DNA of 64,000 bases from Flavobacterium gilvum (GTDB lineage: Bacteria; Bacteroidota; Bacteroidia; Flavobacteriales; Flavobacteriaceae), in NCBI RefSeq assembly GCF_001761465.1, contig NZ_CP017479.1, forward strand, positions 1,674,001 through 1,738,000, written 5' to 3'. Positions 38,518-48,083 of this stretch are shown here, one piece after another. The notes beneath the pieces were generated by a model. It worked only from the letters and a program-made list of their open reading frames with translations, was not told the DNA's origin and made no database searches. Both the position numbers and the translations under genes were made by a program. Position 1 is the first letter of the stretch; each line of letters starts with the position of its first letter.

Positions 38518-39477
38518 TTAATTGTTATTTTGTTGTACTATTTTAATATCTTTTATTCGGTCTGCAAATAAACTACTTTTTTCTGGATATTTCAAAATTA
38601 ATATTTCATAAGCTTGAATGGCTTTTTGATATTTTTTTTGTTCCAAATACACTTTGGCCAAAGTCTCGGTCATTAGATAGGAATTATCTTCTTTGTTGAG
38701 ATCAATATTGGGTGAAAACACAGTTCCAGGCTTAATAGGTGGAATCTTTGGACTAGTTTCGATGAACTTATCAATTAATGCGGCTTTTTTTATTTTGCTT
38801 TCGTCAACGATAGGTTCAGGTTCTTGTAGCATACTGTTGTTTTGTTGGTTGTTTTCTCGTATTATGGGTTCTATCCTCGAAAGTTGTAGCCATTGGTGGA
38901 ACGAATGTGTTTCTGATTTGGAGAAATCCAATGGTTTTCCAATTTCTAATTTTTTTTCGGCCTCTGTTGTCTGTGTTTCAGATTCAGCAGGAGAAGCTTC
39001 CTTAATAGAATCCAGAATCGACTGTTCTACATTTTTATTAATATCTAATTTCTCAAACGTAATGGGATGAAGTGAGTCCGTATTGGAGCTTGCTTCTTTT
39101 ATAGATGTCAGAATGGATTGTTCTAAAGCGGTTGTTGCAATTGGTGCTGTTTCTTCCTTTTTTACAATCTCGCTGTCAATTACTATAATATTAAGGAGTT
39201 CTTCTATTTTTTTCTCGTATGTCTTTTTCTGAATGGCAACAAAAGAGTCTGAGGTGATAAAGTCAAATAATACGCTACGGTCTGTAGTGTGTGCAGCGGT
39301 TGTTTTTAAAGCAAAATTATATTTGTAGCTATTTTGGTTGTAAAGCCCTTTTAAACGCAATGCTCTTGCACTTTGAAAATACGGAAATTCATCCAATACT
39401 TTTTCCAGAGCCACCGTTTGAATGTCGTTGATTTCTTCGGGTTGGTTTAATAAATAATTATAGCTACTAACGTTCAT
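38518..39477 (-). CDS. Tetratricopeptide-like hypothetical protein
   Basis: This 319-residue cytoplasmic protein has no signal peptide. The N-terminal 80 residues contain a helical pair starting NQPEEINDIQTVALEKVLDEFPYFQSARAL. The middle is acidic and low-complexity with a repeated motif QSILxSIKEAS at two to three places. The C-terminal 50 residues (YLMTETLAKVYLEQKKYQKAIQAYEILILKYPEKS) form one clear TPR unit. It is conserved between secG and lptE in Flavobacteriia as far as I recall. A scaffold role is plausible but unproven. Confidence 0.7.
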   Translation of the reverse strand: MNVSSYNYLLNQPEEINDIQTVALEKVLDEFPYFQSARALRLKGLYNQNSYKYNFALKTTAAHTTDRSVLFDFITSDSFVAIQKKTYEKKIEELLNIIVIDSEIVKKEETAPIATTALEQSILTSIKEASSNTDSLHPITFEKLDINKNVEQSILDSIKEASPAESETQTTEAEKKLEIGKPLDFSKSETHSFHQWLQLSRIEPIIRENNQQNNSMLQEPEPIVDESKIKKAALIDKFIETSPKIPPIKPGTVFSPNIDLNKEDNSYLMTETLAKVYLEQKKYQKAIQAYEILILKYPEKSSLFADRIKDIKIVQQNNN

Positions 39478-39483
39478 TTTTTC

Positions 39484-39575
39484 TGTTATCGGTTATCTGT
39501 TATCAGTTTTCGGTTATCTGTTGTCAGTTTTCGGTTTTCGGTTTTCAGAGAACGGATAACCAAAAACGGATAACT
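39484..39575. repeat. Short word repeat GTTATC(A/G)GTT with inverted copies
   Basis: Words of the form GTTATCGGTTATCTG and GTTTTCGGTT recur in direct order, then AACGGATAACC and AACGGATAAC occur inverted. The block can fold back on itself. It fills the gap between the TPR-like gene and lptE. Confidence 0.55.
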
Positions 39576-39581
39576 TCATAA

Positions 39582-40085
39582 TTACCATTTTGCAAGTGAA
39601 TCATTAAAGATATCTTGTGTAATTCTTTCGAAAATTTCTTTGATTGCCGCGTCTTTGGTTGACCCGACTAATTGCTGTGATGCAGGGTAATCATAATAAA
39701 ATTCAAATACCTTTTCAAAATCATCAGCTTCTTTATTTTTATTGGAGAATCTGACATTAACTCGTATTTTTAAACGGTTTTGTGCCGCCTGTTGATCGGC
39801 TGTTGCTGTCATCGGACTAATGTGATAATCTATTATTTCTCCTTCATAGGTTAAATCTCCGCTATTTTTTACCAAACGCAAATTAGTTTGATTCTGAATC
39901 AAGTCTTGCAATGTAAGGGTGAATATCTTGTCAATTCCGGGTTCAATCAATTCAGAATTGTTTGGGAACCAATTCACCTGATAGGTTTTGGCATCAATTT
40001 TACCAGTCCCCGTAAAGTTATATACAGAACAGCTGTTTAGGACGAATGAACTGATTAGTATTAAAATATAATGTGATTTTTTCAT
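39582..40085 (-). CDS. lptE: LPS-assembly lipoprotein LptE
   Basis: This protein belongs to the Bacteroidota LptE family, the lipoprotein plug of the LPS transporter LptD at the outer membrane. With the ATG at 40085 it has 167 residues; the longer frame to 40100 would precede the signal. The lipobox LNSC places the lipidated cysteine at residue 19 and is followed by VYNFTG. The mature part has the expected strand-helix pattern. It lies between the sigma-54-type activator and the TPR-like gene. Confidence 0.85.
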   Translation of the reverse strand: MKKSHYILILISSFVLNSCSVYNFTGTGKIDAKTYQVNWFPNNSELIEPGIDKIFTLTLQDLIQNQTNLRLVKNSGDLTYEGEIIDYHISPMTATADQQAAQNRLKIRVNVRFSNKNKEADDFEKVFEFYYDYPASQQLVGSTKDAAIKEIFERITQDIFNDSLAKW

Positions 40086-40094
40086 AAGATGTTT

Positions 40095-40253
40095 GGCCAA
40101 ATTCCAATTTTTTAAATTCCAAATTCCAATTCAGGACTGATTCAGAATCACTTTTCAAATATATGAATTTTCAATTTTGGAATTTGGAATTTTATTTTTT
40201 GAGTTTTTCGTTTTTTAAAAAATTTGGAATTTTGAAATTTGGAATTTTATTTT
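40095..40253. repeat. AATTCCAAATT word palindrome
   Basis: CCAAATTCC-type words on the left (40098-40130) are complemented by repeated GGAATTTGGAATTTT words on the right (40178-40250). The same word pair makes the palindrome at 22358-22412. No gene is seen. Confidence 0.55.
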
Positions 40254-41513
40254 TTATAAATCAAATTGCTTTATTTTTCGATACAAAGTACGTTCCGAAA
40301 TTCCGAGTTCATCGGCTGCAGCTTTTCGTTTTCCTTTGTTTTTTTCCAATGACTTTTTAATCATCTCGATTTCTTTCTGTTCAAGTCTCAATACTTCTTC
40401 CTCTTCAATAGTTTCGGCCAAAAGATAATTGCTGTTGTCCTGTTCTTCGTAATCGTCTTCTATTGTCTGGTTTGGAAGGTAGGAAGTTCTTGGCTCTTCT
40501 TCAAAATCTATTTCACTGTCTTCTTCCTTAGAACCGTATATTTTTTTGATAAGCGATTTGTTGGTTTCCTGAACATTTGAACTGCCATTTTGCATTAATT
40601 CCAAAGTCAGTTTTTTTAGATCATGCAAGTCGCTTTTCATATCAAAAAGAACTTTGTACAGGATTTCCCTTTCGGTATTAAAATCACTGTCGCTTTTTTT
40701 GTCTTTTATCACCGAAGGTAAATTGCTGTCCTCGTTTGGTAAATACGTTTGCAACGTTGTGGCTGTAATATCCCTGTTGGTTTCCAGTACCGAAATTTGT
40801 TCGGCCACATTTCGCAACTGACGGATATTACCGCTCCAGCGAAATTTTTGCAAAAGCAAAATAGCGCCTTCATCCAGTTTTAATGGAGGCATTTTGTATT
40901 TGTTAGCAAAATCGGCTACAAATTTTCGGAACAATAAATGAATATCCTCTTTTCTTTCGCGAAGCGGAGGTAATTGGATATCCACCGTACTCAAACGGTA
41001 ATACAAATCTTCACGGAATTTTCCTTTTTCTATGGCTTTGAATAAATTGACATTGGTCGCGGCTACAATTCGGACATTTGTTTTTTGAACCTGTGAAGAA
41101 CCTACTTTTATGAATTCTCCGTTTTCCAAAACACGCAACAAACGTACTTGGGTGGTCAAAGGTAATTCTCCTACTTCGTCAAGGAAAATGGTACCGCCGT
41201 TGGCTACCTCAAAATAGCCTTCACGCGTGCTCGTGGCTCCGGTAAAAGCGCCTTTTTCGTGACCGAAAAGCTCGCTGTCAATAGTTCCTTCTGGGATTGC
41301 TCCGCAGTTTACCGCTATGTATTTTCCGTGTTTTCGGTGTGATAAGGAATGGATAATCTTTGGGATGTTTTCTTTTCCCACACCGCTTTCACCAGCCACC
41401 AAAACCGTAATGTCAGTTGGGGCAACCTGAATGGCTTTTTCTATGGCACGATTGAGTTTTGGATCGTTTCCAATAATCTCAAAGCGTTGTTTTATTGATT
41501 GTACTGTATCCAT
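40254..41513 (-). CDS. Sigma-54-type AAA+ transcriptional activator without receiver domain
   Basis: In this 419-residue protein the AAA+ domain comes first: Walker A GESGVGKE (41-48), the sigma-54 contact loop GAFTGA (88-93), Walker B GGTIFLDEVGELP, and the R-finger region. An acidic linker of about 110 residues follows. The Fis-type helix-turn-helix GKRKAAADELGISERTLYRKIKQFDL closes it. No N-terminal sensor or receiver domain is present, so activity must be controlled by partners or amount. An intact GAFTGA implies that it can activate sigma-54; no rpoN is in the window. The next gene downstream on its strand is lptE. Confidence 0.88.
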   Translation of the reverse strand: MDTVQSIKQRFEIIGNDPKLNRAIEKAIQVAPTDITVLVAGESGVGKENIPKIIHSLSHRKHGKYIAVNCGAIPEGTIDSELFGHEKGAFTGATSTREGYFEVANGGTIFLDEVGELPLTTQVRLLRVLENGEFIKVGSSQVQKTNVRIVAATNVNLFKAIEKGKFREDLYYRLSTVDIQLPPLRERKEDIHLLFRKFVADFANKYKMPPLKLDEGAILLLQKFRWSGNIRQLRNVAEQISVLETNRDITATTLQTYLPNEDSNLPSVIKDKKSDSDFNTEREILYKVLFDMKSDLHDLKKLTLELMQNGSSNVQETNKSLIKKIYGSKEEDSEIDFEEEPRTSYLPNQTIEDDYEEQDNSNYLLAETIEEEEVLRLEQKEIEMIKKSLEKNKGKRKAAADELGISERTLYRKIKQFDL

Positions 41514-41599
41514 TTTTGAAGGTTTAAAGTTTAAAATAGTTTAAATGTTTAAACTATTTACTTTAATGATTTTTTCTTTGTCTTAAAGATGTTTTGCTG

Positions 41600-41740
41600 T
41601 TATGGCTTTGTCAGCGTATCTTTTTTAACTGCTGTTTTTTCAACTTTGTGTTTTGGAAAATAGGTTCTAATAACATAGAATGTTGTCCCAAATCCAATTA
41701 TGAAAGTGATTAAAGCGATAAGTATGTTTTTTTTAGTCAT
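41600..41740 (-). CDS. 46-residue single-span membrane peptide
   Basis: This short frame was found by reading the gap between miaB and the activator. It starts MTKKNILIALITFIIGFG and has one membrane segment (about 5-25) followed by a basic cytoplasmic or periplasmic tail ending KDTLTKP. Charge bias and a proper start support coding. It lies 87 bases upstream of the activator gene and downstream of a perfect palindrome. I do not recognise a family. Confidence 0.55.
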   Translation of the reverse strand: MTKKNILIALITFIIGFGTTFYVIRTYFPKHKVEKTAVKKDTLTKP

Positions 41741-41753
41741 ATAGTTTTTTTTT

Positions 41754-41814
41754 GCCACAGATTAAAAAGATTTTCACAGATTTTGAAATCCTTTTAATCT
41801 TTTTAATCTGTGGC
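41754..41814. repeat. Perfect 19-bp inverted repeat (GCCACAGATTAAAAAGATT)
   Basis: The arms at 41754-41772 and 41796-41814 are exact complements, separated by 23 bases that contain a further CACAGATTTTG word. It sits 24 bases past the miaB stop and could act as its terminator. It is also in the word-palindrome class seen elsewhere. Its CACAGATT word is shared with the element at 23611-23830. Confidence 0.75.
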
Positions 41815-41837
41815 GAATATAATTTGAGGTTGAAAAA

Positions 41838-43286
41838 TCAATTCATATCGCTCAATCCAATCGCTTCGCCTTTCAGCGTACCCGAAGTGCAGGAAGTTAT
41901 TTTTACATTCACAAAATCACCAATTTTATAATTTTCTTTTGGGAAAACAACCGTAACATTTTGAGAATTTCGCCCTGAAAACTCCTCTGCCGATTTTTTG
42001 GAAATTTTTTCAATCAAAACTTCAACGGTTTTTCCGATGAATTCCTGAGATCGAATCAAAGAATGTTTTTGTTGCAAATCGACAATTTCTTGTAACCTGC
42101 GAAGTTTGGTTTCTTCCGGAACATCATCTTCCATTTTTCTTCCAGCCAAAGTTCCCGGACGCTCGGAATAAGCAAACATATATCCAAAACTATATTTTAC
42201 ATATTCCATCAAACTCAAAGTGTCTTGATGGTCTTCTTCGGTTTCTGTAGGGAAACCCGAAATCATATCTTGAGTAACAGCACAATCCGGAATGATGCTG
42301 TACACTTTGTTAATCAAATCTTTGTATTCTTCACGGGTGTGCAAACGATTCATTTCTTTCAAAATTCGATCACTTCCCGATTGAACCGGAAGATGGATGT
42401 GCTTGCAAATATTTGGATGTTTTGCAATTACATGCAAAATGCTTTCGTGCATATCCTGTGGATTCGAAGTCGAAAAACGAATTCGCATCTTTGGGAAAGC
42501 CACAGCAGTCATTTCAAGTAATTGATCAAAATTTACAGCCGTCGCTTTTTGCATTTCGGTAGCATTGACAAAATCCTTTTTCAATCCGCCGCCATACCAT
42601 AGATAGCTGTCAACGTTTTGTCCTAAAAGAGTAACTTCTTTATATCCTCGGTCCGACAAATCCTGAATTTCGTTTATGATACTTTGTGGTTCACGACTGC
42701 GCTCACGGCCACGGGTAAAAGGCACCACGCAAAACGTACACATATTATCGCAACCTCTTGTGATAGAAACAAAAGCCGTAATTCCGTTGCTCATCAATCG
42801 AACGGGCGAAATATCACCATAGGTTTCCTCTTTCGACAAAATCACATTGATGGCGTCTCGACCTTCTTCTACTTCGGCCAATAAATTAGGTAAATCTTTG
42901 TAGGCATCAGGGCCAACGACAAGGTCGACAATTTTTTCTTCTTCGAGGAATTGACTTTTCAAACGTTCTGCCATACAGCCCAAAACCCCAACTTTCATTT
43001 TAGGATTCTTTGCGCGTTTTACAGCGTTGTATTTTTCTAGTCGTTTACGAATTGTTTGTTCAGCTTTGTCACGAATTGAACAGGTATTCACCAAAACCAA
43101 ATCGGCTTCCTCCATCACTTGTGTGGTATTGAATCCGTTTTCAGACAATATCGAAGCCACAATCTCGCTGTCCGAAAAATTCATCGCACAACCATAGCTT
43201 TCTATATACAGTTTTTTAACATTTTCCGGTTTGTATTCCAGAACAAGGCTGTCTCCTTGTTTGCTTTCTTCAATTATCTTTTCCAT
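41838..43286 (-). CDS. miaB: tRNA-2-methylthio-N6-dimethylallyladenosine synthase MiaB
   Basis: This 482-residue radical SAM methylthiotransferase modifies A37 of tRNAs reading UNN codons. The N-terminal cluster cysteines are Cys33 (ESYGCAMN), Cys69 (NTCSIRD) and Cys104 (GCMAERL). The radical SAM cluster cysteines are Cys179, Cys183 and Cys186 (CDNMCTFC). A TRAM domain closes the protein. A strong TATATTTGC promoter element lies just upstream. It appears to head its minus-strand transcript. Confidence 0.95.
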   Translation of the reverse strand: MEKIIEESKQGDSLVLEYKPENVKKLYIESYGCAMNFSDSEIVASILSENGFNTTQVMEEADLVLVNTCSIRDKAEQTIRKRLEKYNAVKRAKNPKMKVGVLGCMAERLKSQFLEEEKIVDLVVGPDAYKDLPNLLAEVEEGRDAINVILSKEETYGDISPVRLMSNGITAFVSITRGCDNMCTFCVVPFTRGRERSREPQSIINEIQDLSDRGYKEVTLLGQNVDSYLWYGGGLKKDFVNATEMQKATAVNFDQLLEMTAVAFPKMRIRFSTSNPQDMHESILHVIAKHPNICKHIHLPVQSGSDRILKEMNRLHTREEYKDLINKVYSIIPDCAVTQDMISGFPTETEEDHQDTLSLMEYVKYSFGYMFAYSERPGTLAGRKMEDDVPEETKLRRLQEIVDLQQKHSLIRSQEFIGKTVEVLIEKISKKSAEEFSGRNSQNVTVVFPKENYKIGDFVNVKITSCTSGTLKGEAIGLSDMN

Positions 43287-43302
43287 AAGGCTTTTTCAAA
43301 CC

Positions 43303-43335
43303 GCAAATATAAGTTAAAATCTGTGATTATGACAA
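43303..43335 (-). promoter_or_regulatory. Promoter of miaB (Bacteroidota type)
   Basis: On the minus strand TTG (43333-43335) lies 21 bp before TATATTTGC (43303-43311), a full match to TAnnTTTGC. The start codon follows about 17 bases downstream of the -7 element. Confidence 0.65.
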
Positions 43336-43420
43336 GATGTCAGCCTAAGAATTAACAAAAAATAAAGGATTGTAGATTTTAGATTTTTGATTAAGGATTG
43401 TTGATTTATAATGTTGTTGG

Positions 43421-43520
43421 TTTAGTCTTTGCGAGGAACGAAGCAATCTTATTTGCTATATCCGCAACTAGTTTGCCGCCATTGATATTGAGGTTGTTTC
43501 GTTCCTCGCAAAGACTTAAA
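43421..43520. repeat. Inverted repeat AGTCTTTGCGAGGAACGAA
   Basis: The arm at 43424-43442 and its exact complement at 43498-43516 enclose about 55 bases, between glpD and miaB. Outside them, TAGATTTT and AAAATCTA words make a second weaker pair. The GC-richer arms stand out from the surroundings. I recall similar sequences dispersed in other Flavobacterium genomes. Confidence 0.7.
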
Positions 43521-43563
43521 TCATTTTTTTTATATCTAAAATCAACAATTGTTAATCATAAAT

Positions 43564-45144
43564 CTAAATTCTGAACTCTTTTAATAAAAATCCATTAGCG
43601 ACAGCTTTAAAATCCACTAATTGATTCTGAATCCAAATTTCATCATGACCTAATTCTTTTGCCATTATACGTGCCACTTTATCGGCGCAGGAAATTGCGG
43701 CTCGCGCATCCAGGAATAGCAGCCGAACGCGTCTCGCCAAAACATCTTCAACAGTAATAGCCATTTCTTCCCGGATGGCCCAAACGACTTCAGCCAAAGT
43801 ATAATTATAGTCGGGGTGTAATTTTTCTTTTAGGGAGGGATCGTTTTCCTGTAATTTCAAAATTGCACTACTGTCAGTCCCGTAAACGAAAAGGTGATTT
43901 TGAAAATCAGCTTCACTATTTTTCTTGTTTCCGTGAATAGGCAAATGTTGCGTTATACATTTATAAGGACTTAGTTGGTGTGTTTCAATTGCCTTGTTGA
44001 CTATTTCTTCGGCAATTTGTCGATAGGTTGTCCATTTTCCGCCGGTGACGGTGATTAAGCCTGTTTTGGAAACGATTATTTTGTGGCTTCTGGAAACTTC
44101 TTTTGTGGCTTGGCCTTTTTTCTCTGGAGCGGCCAAAGGCCTTAGTCCCGCAAAAACCGAAAGCACATCGGCTCGTGTCGGATCTTTGGTCAGGTATTTT
44201 TGAGCTGTTTTCAGTACAAATTCGATTTCTTCTTCAAGGGCAATTGGTTCAATATCTGACTTTTTTACCAAAGTATCCGTTGTGCCCACAACAATTTTGT
44301 CGTGCCATGGAACTGCAAAAAGAACCCTTCCGTCACTCGTTTTGGGAATCATCAATGCATGTTCGCCGGGTAAAAAGGATTTGTCAAAAACCAAATGAAT
44401 GCCTTGACTGGGAACTATATATTTTTTATAAACACTATCGTTCATTTTCATAATGGCATTGGTAAAAACCCCCGTCGCATTTATTACCGTTTTGCCTTGC
44501 AAAGTATATTCTTCGTTGGATATCTGGTCTACGGCTGCAACTCCAGTAATTTGTTTTTTGTCGTTCTTTAATAATTGCGTGACTTTAATATGATTGAGTA
44601 CACAGGCTCCTTTTTCGACAGCAGTTTGGGCAAGATTTATGGCCAAACGGGAATCGTCAAATTGCCCGTCGTGATACAGAACGCCGCTTTGCAATCCATT
44701 CGGTTCAATTGACGGAATTAAGGCCAAAGTTTTTTCTTTGGATAGATATTTGGAACTCCCAAGACTTAGTTTTCCGGCGAGTAAATCGTATAATTTTAAA
44801 CCAAATGTATAAAAATACCCGCCCCACCAGTTGTAATTCGGGATAACGAAAGATTCGTTTTTTACCAAATGCCCTGCGTTTTTCTCCATCAACCCTCTTT
44901 CTCTAAGAGCTTCAATGACCAAAGAAATATTTCCCTGCTCTAAATAGCGGACCCCGCCGTGAGCCAATTTTGTGCTTCGGCTAGAAGTACCCTTGGCAAA
45001 ATCTACGGCTTCGAGAAGAACTGTTTTAAAACCTCTGCTCGCGGCATCAACAGCAACACCGAGTCCGTTGGCACCTCCTCCTATAATAATGATGTCCCAA
45101 ATTTGGTTTTGTTTGAGTTTTTCCAGCTGTTCGATTCGGTTCAT
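43564..45144 (-). CDS. glpD: Glycerol-3-phosphate dehydrogenase (FAD, GlpD type)
   Basis: This 526-residue flavoprotein oxidises glycerol-3-phosphate to dihydroxyacetone phosphate at the inner membrane and passes electrons to quinone. The FAD dinucleotide motif IIGGGANGLGVAVDAASRG is at residues 20-38. Further motifs are GTSSRSTKLAHGGVRYLEQ, GTTDT and TVTGGKWTTYR. The C-terminal helical domain of the DAO_C type is complete. No glpK or glpF is beside it. Confidence 0.94.
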   Translation of the reverse strand: MNRIEQLEKLKQNQIWDIIIIGGGANGLGVAVDAASRGFKTVLLEAVDFAKGTSSRSTKLAHGGVRYLEQGNISLVIEALRERGLMEKNAGHLVKNESFVIPNYNWWGGYFYTFGLKLYDLLAGKLSLGSSKYLSKEKTLALIPSIEPNGLQSGVLYHDGQFDDSRLAINLAQTAVEKGACVLNHIKVTQLLKNDKKQITGVAAVDQISNEEYTLQGKTVINATGVFTNAIMKMNDSVYKKYIVPSQGIHLVFDKSFLPGEHALMIPKTSDGRVLFAVPWHDKIVVGTTDTLVKKSDIEPIALEEEIEFVLKTAQKYLTKDPTRADVLSVFAGLRPLAAPEKKGQATKEVSRSHKIIVSKTGLITVTGGKWTTYRQIAEEIVNKAIETHQLSPYKCITQHLPIHGNKKNSEADFQNHLFVYGTDSSAILKLQENDPSLKEKLHPDYNYTLAEVVWAIREEMAITVEDVLARRVRLLFLDARAAISCADKVARIMAKELGHDEIWIQNQLVDFKAVANGFLLKEFRI

Positions 45145-45432
45145 TGGATGGATTTGTTGGTTTGGTTAGGTCTTCTGTAGTAAATTTAACCAAATAATTA
45201 AAAGGATTTTTTAAATCTGTATTTTATTTTATGCAACAATTAATAAAAAGGAATCGTTATTTTATTGTTAGGAAATGACTTTGTTGTAGAATTTATTTTG
45301 ACGGATGTCTTTTTGTTAGTGATTATTAGAATAATGATAAGCCCAGATTGAAGCGGGCTGTAAATTGTGGTGAGTTGAGTTGTTGAAAAGTGTCTTCTAC
45401 CGATTTAATTGGTTTTTAAAATCGATGTAAGG
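45145..45432. other. Intergenic region between glpD and topA
   Basis: This is AT-rich DNA between divergent genes. A small hairpin AGCCC/GGGCT near 45348-45361 has no T tract. No reading frame is supported. The glpD promoter is not identified. Confidence 0.5.
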
Positions 45433-45461
45433 TTGATATTTAAAAAAAAAAATTACTTTTG
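45433..45461 (+). promoter_or_regulatory. Promoter of topA (Bacteroidota type)
   Basis: TTG (45433-45435) and TACTTTTG (45454-45461) are spaced 18 bp and fit the TTTG / TAnnTTTG pattern. The ATG at 45481 lies about 20 bases downstream of the -7 box. Confidence 0.6.
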
Positions 45462-45480
45462 CGATTCAAACAATAGCAAT

Positions 45481-48000
45481 ATGGCAAAGAATTTAGTGAT
45501 AGTTGAGTCCCCAGCGAAGGCTAAAACAATCGAGAAATTTCTAGGAAGTGAATATCAGGTAGAATCAAGTTACGGGCATATAGCCGATTTGCCTTCTAAG
45601 GAAATTGGCGTTGATGTCGAAAATGGATTTACTCCCAAATATGAAGTTTCTTCGGATAAAAAAGCATTAGTAGCCAAATTGAAGACTTTAGCCAAAAATG
45701 CCGAAATGGTTTGGTTAGCAAGTGATGAAGATCGTGAGGGAGAAGCTATTTCCTGGCACTTGGCAGAAGAACTAAAACTAAAAAAAGAAAAAACAAAACG
45801 TATTGTTTTTCATGAAATAACTAAGTCAGCTATTCTTAAAGCTATTGAAAAACCACGTGAGATTGATTATAATTTAGTTAATGCACAACAAGCCCGAAGA
45901 GTTTTGGATCGTTTGGTTGGTTATGAATTGTCACCAGTACTTTGGCGAAAAGTGAAAGGCGGTTTGTCTGCCGGACGCGTGCAGTCGGTTTCTGTTCGAT
46001 TAATTGTTGAAAGAGAGCGCGAAATTCAAAACTTCACTGCAGTTGCTACGTATTCTGTTGTGGCAGAATTTACAAATGAAGCAGGCAAGACTTTTAAAGC
46101 CAAGCTTCCAAAAAATTTTAACACCAAAAAAGACGCCGAAGAATTTTTAAAACAAAATATCGGTTCTATATATAAGGTAGCAGATTTGGAAACCAAACCT
46201 ACCAAAAAATCACCGGCAGCTCCTTTTACAACTTCGACTTTGCAACAGGAAGCAGCTAGAAAATTGTATTTACCCGTTGGAATCACAATGCAATTGGCGC
46301 AACGATTGTATGAAGCGGGGCTTATTACTTATATGAGAACGGACAGTGTGAACTTGTCCAAAGAGGCGATGGATGCGGCACAGGCCGAAATTATCAAATC
46401 GTACGGAAAGGAATATGCAAATCCACGAACTTTTGCCAATAAAAGCAAAGGAGCGCAAGAGGCTCACGAAGCAATTCGTCCTACAGATATGTCACTTCAT
46501 AATGTAAATATTGACAGAGATCAAGCGCGTTTATATGATTTGATTTGGAAAAGGACCTTGGCTTCGCAAATGAGTGATGCCAAATTGGAACGTACCAATG
46601 TGAAAATAGATGCGAATAATCACGTGGAACAATTTACCGCATCTGGAGAGGTATTGCTTTTTGAAGGATTTTTGAAAGTGTATCTTGAAGGGCACGATGA
46701 TGAAGAGGAAGAGCAAGAAGGTTTGTTGCCTGCTCTGAAAGTGAATGAAAAATTACAAAACAATTATATTACCGCAACCGAAAGATATTCAAGAGCTGCA
46801 GCCAGATATACCGAAGCATCTTTGGTGAAAAAACTGGAAGAATTGGGAATTGGTCGTCCATCTACTTATGCACCAACAATTTCTACCATCATCAACAGAA
46901 ATTATGTTGAGAAAGGAAATCTGGAAGGTGTTGAACGTAATTATACGCAGTTGACTTTGCAATCTGGTAAAGTAGGCGAGAAGTTGCTGAAGGAAAACAC
47001 AGGTTCGGATAAAGGGAAATTAGTTCCTACAGACATTGGTGCCATTGTTACCGATTTCTTGGTGAAGAACTTTGGGAATATTTTGGACTATAATTTCACA
47101 GCAAAAGTTGAACATGATTTTGATGAAATAGCCGAAGGAAATATCGAATGGACCAAAATGATGCAAGAGTTCTACAATAAATTTCACCCAACTGTGAAAG
47201 ATGTAGAAGCCAATGCTGATAGAGAAAGCGGAGAGAGAATATTAGGAATTGATCCTGCGTCTGGAAAGCCGGTTTCTGTTCGTTTGGGTAAATTTGGACC
47301 AATGGCTCAAATAGGTGATTCTGAAGATGATGATAAAAAATTTGCGAGTCTAAGACAAGAACAAAATATTGGTAATATTACCTTGGAAGAAGCATTGAAT
47401 TTATTTTTGCTTCCTAAAAATTTAGGTTTGTACAAAGGGGAAGAAGTCGAAGTGAGTAATGGTCGTTTTGGTCCGTATGTACGCCACGGAAGTGTTTTTG
47501 TTTCTTTGCCAAGAGGAGAAGATCCGTTGGATGTTACTATGGCAAGAGCTCAAGAATTAATCGATGAAAAAGCCGCCGCCGATGCTCCTATAGCTATTTA
47601 TAAAGGAGAAAGCGTTCAAAAAGGAACTGGTCGTTTTGGCCCTTTTATCAAGTGGAACGGAATTTTTATAAATGTAAGCAAGAAATATAATTTTGATAAT
47701 TTGTCCAAAGCAGACATTGAAGAACTGATTGAAGATAAATTGCAGAAAAACATTGATAAAGTACTCCATAATTGGGAAGAAGAAGGAATTTTGGTTGAAA
47801 AAGCCCGTTGGGGACGTTCAGTAATAACAAAAGGGAAAATCAAAATTGAATTAAGTAAAGATGTTGATGCGACTAAATTGACATTGGCAGAGGTTCAGGA
47901 TATGATTGCCAAGAAAACACCTGCTAAAAAAGTTGCCGCGAAAAAGTCAACAACAGCAAAAAAACCTGTTGCTAAAAAAACAGTTGCCAAAAAGAAATAA
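45481..48000 (+). CDS. topA: DNA topoisomerase I
   Basis: This type IA topoisomerase relaxes negative supercoils. I start at 45481 (MAKNLVIVESPAKAKTIEKFLG), giving 839 residues; the frame extends 24 codons upstream across the promoter. The Toprim domain holds SDEDREGEAISWHL. The active-site tyrosine is Tyr284 in GLITYMRTDSV. C-terminal repeats GRFGPMAQIG, GRFGPYVRHG and GRFGPFIKWNG replace the zinc fingers of E. coli TopA. The last 30 residues are a Lys/Ala-rich histone-like tail (KKVAAKKSTTAKK). Confidence 0.95.
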   Translation: MAKNLVIVESPAKAKTIEKFLGSEYQVESSYGHIADLPSKEIGVDVENGFTPKYEVSSDKKALVAKLKTLAKNAEMVWLASDEDREGEAISWHLAEELKLKKEKTKRIVFHEITKSAILKAIEKPREIDYNLVNAQQARRVLDRLVGYELSPVLWRKVKGGLSAGRVQSVSVRLIVEREREIQNFTAVATYSVVAEFTNEAGKTFKAKLPKNFNTKKDAEEFLKQNIGSIYKVADLETKPTKKSPAAPFTTSTLQQEAARKLYLPVGITMQLAQRLYEAGLITYMRTDSVNLSKEAMDAAQAEIIKSYGKEYANPRTFANKSKGAQEAHEAIRPTDMSLHNVNIDRDQARLYDLIWKRTLASQMSDAKLERTNVKIDANNHVEQFTASGEVLLFEGFLKVYLEGHDDEEEEQEGLLPALKVNEKLQNNYITATERYSRAAARYTEASLVKKLEELGIGRPSTYAPTISTIINRNYVEKGNLEGVERNYTQLTLQSGKVGEKLLKENTGSDKGKLVPTDIGAIVTDFLVKNFGNILDYNFTAKVEHDFDEIAEGNIEWTKMMQEFYNKFHPTVKDVEANADRESGERILGIDPASGKPVSVRLGKFGPMAQIGDSEDDDKKFASLRQEQNIGNITLEEALNLFLLPKNLGLYKGEEVEVSNGRFGPYVRHGSVFVSLPRGEDPLDVTMARAQELIDEKAAADAPIAIYKGESVQKGTGRFGPFIKWNGIFINVSKKYNFDNLSKADIEELIEDKLQKNIDKVLHNWEEEGILVEKARWGRSVITKGKIKIELSKDVDATKLTLAEVQDMIAKKTPAKKVAAKKSTTAKKPVAKKTVAKKK

Positions 48001-48083
48001 AGAATTAATTTCAATGAATCCCAATTTCTTTCTGGTTATTTCGGAAAATAAATATAGGAAGACGTAAAACAAGTAATAAATAA

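Noticed and set aside
39484..39575. CRISPR-like array of GTTATCGGTT words
   Set aside because: The units are short, contiguous and degenerate, with no spacers and inverted copies at the end; no cas genes are present.
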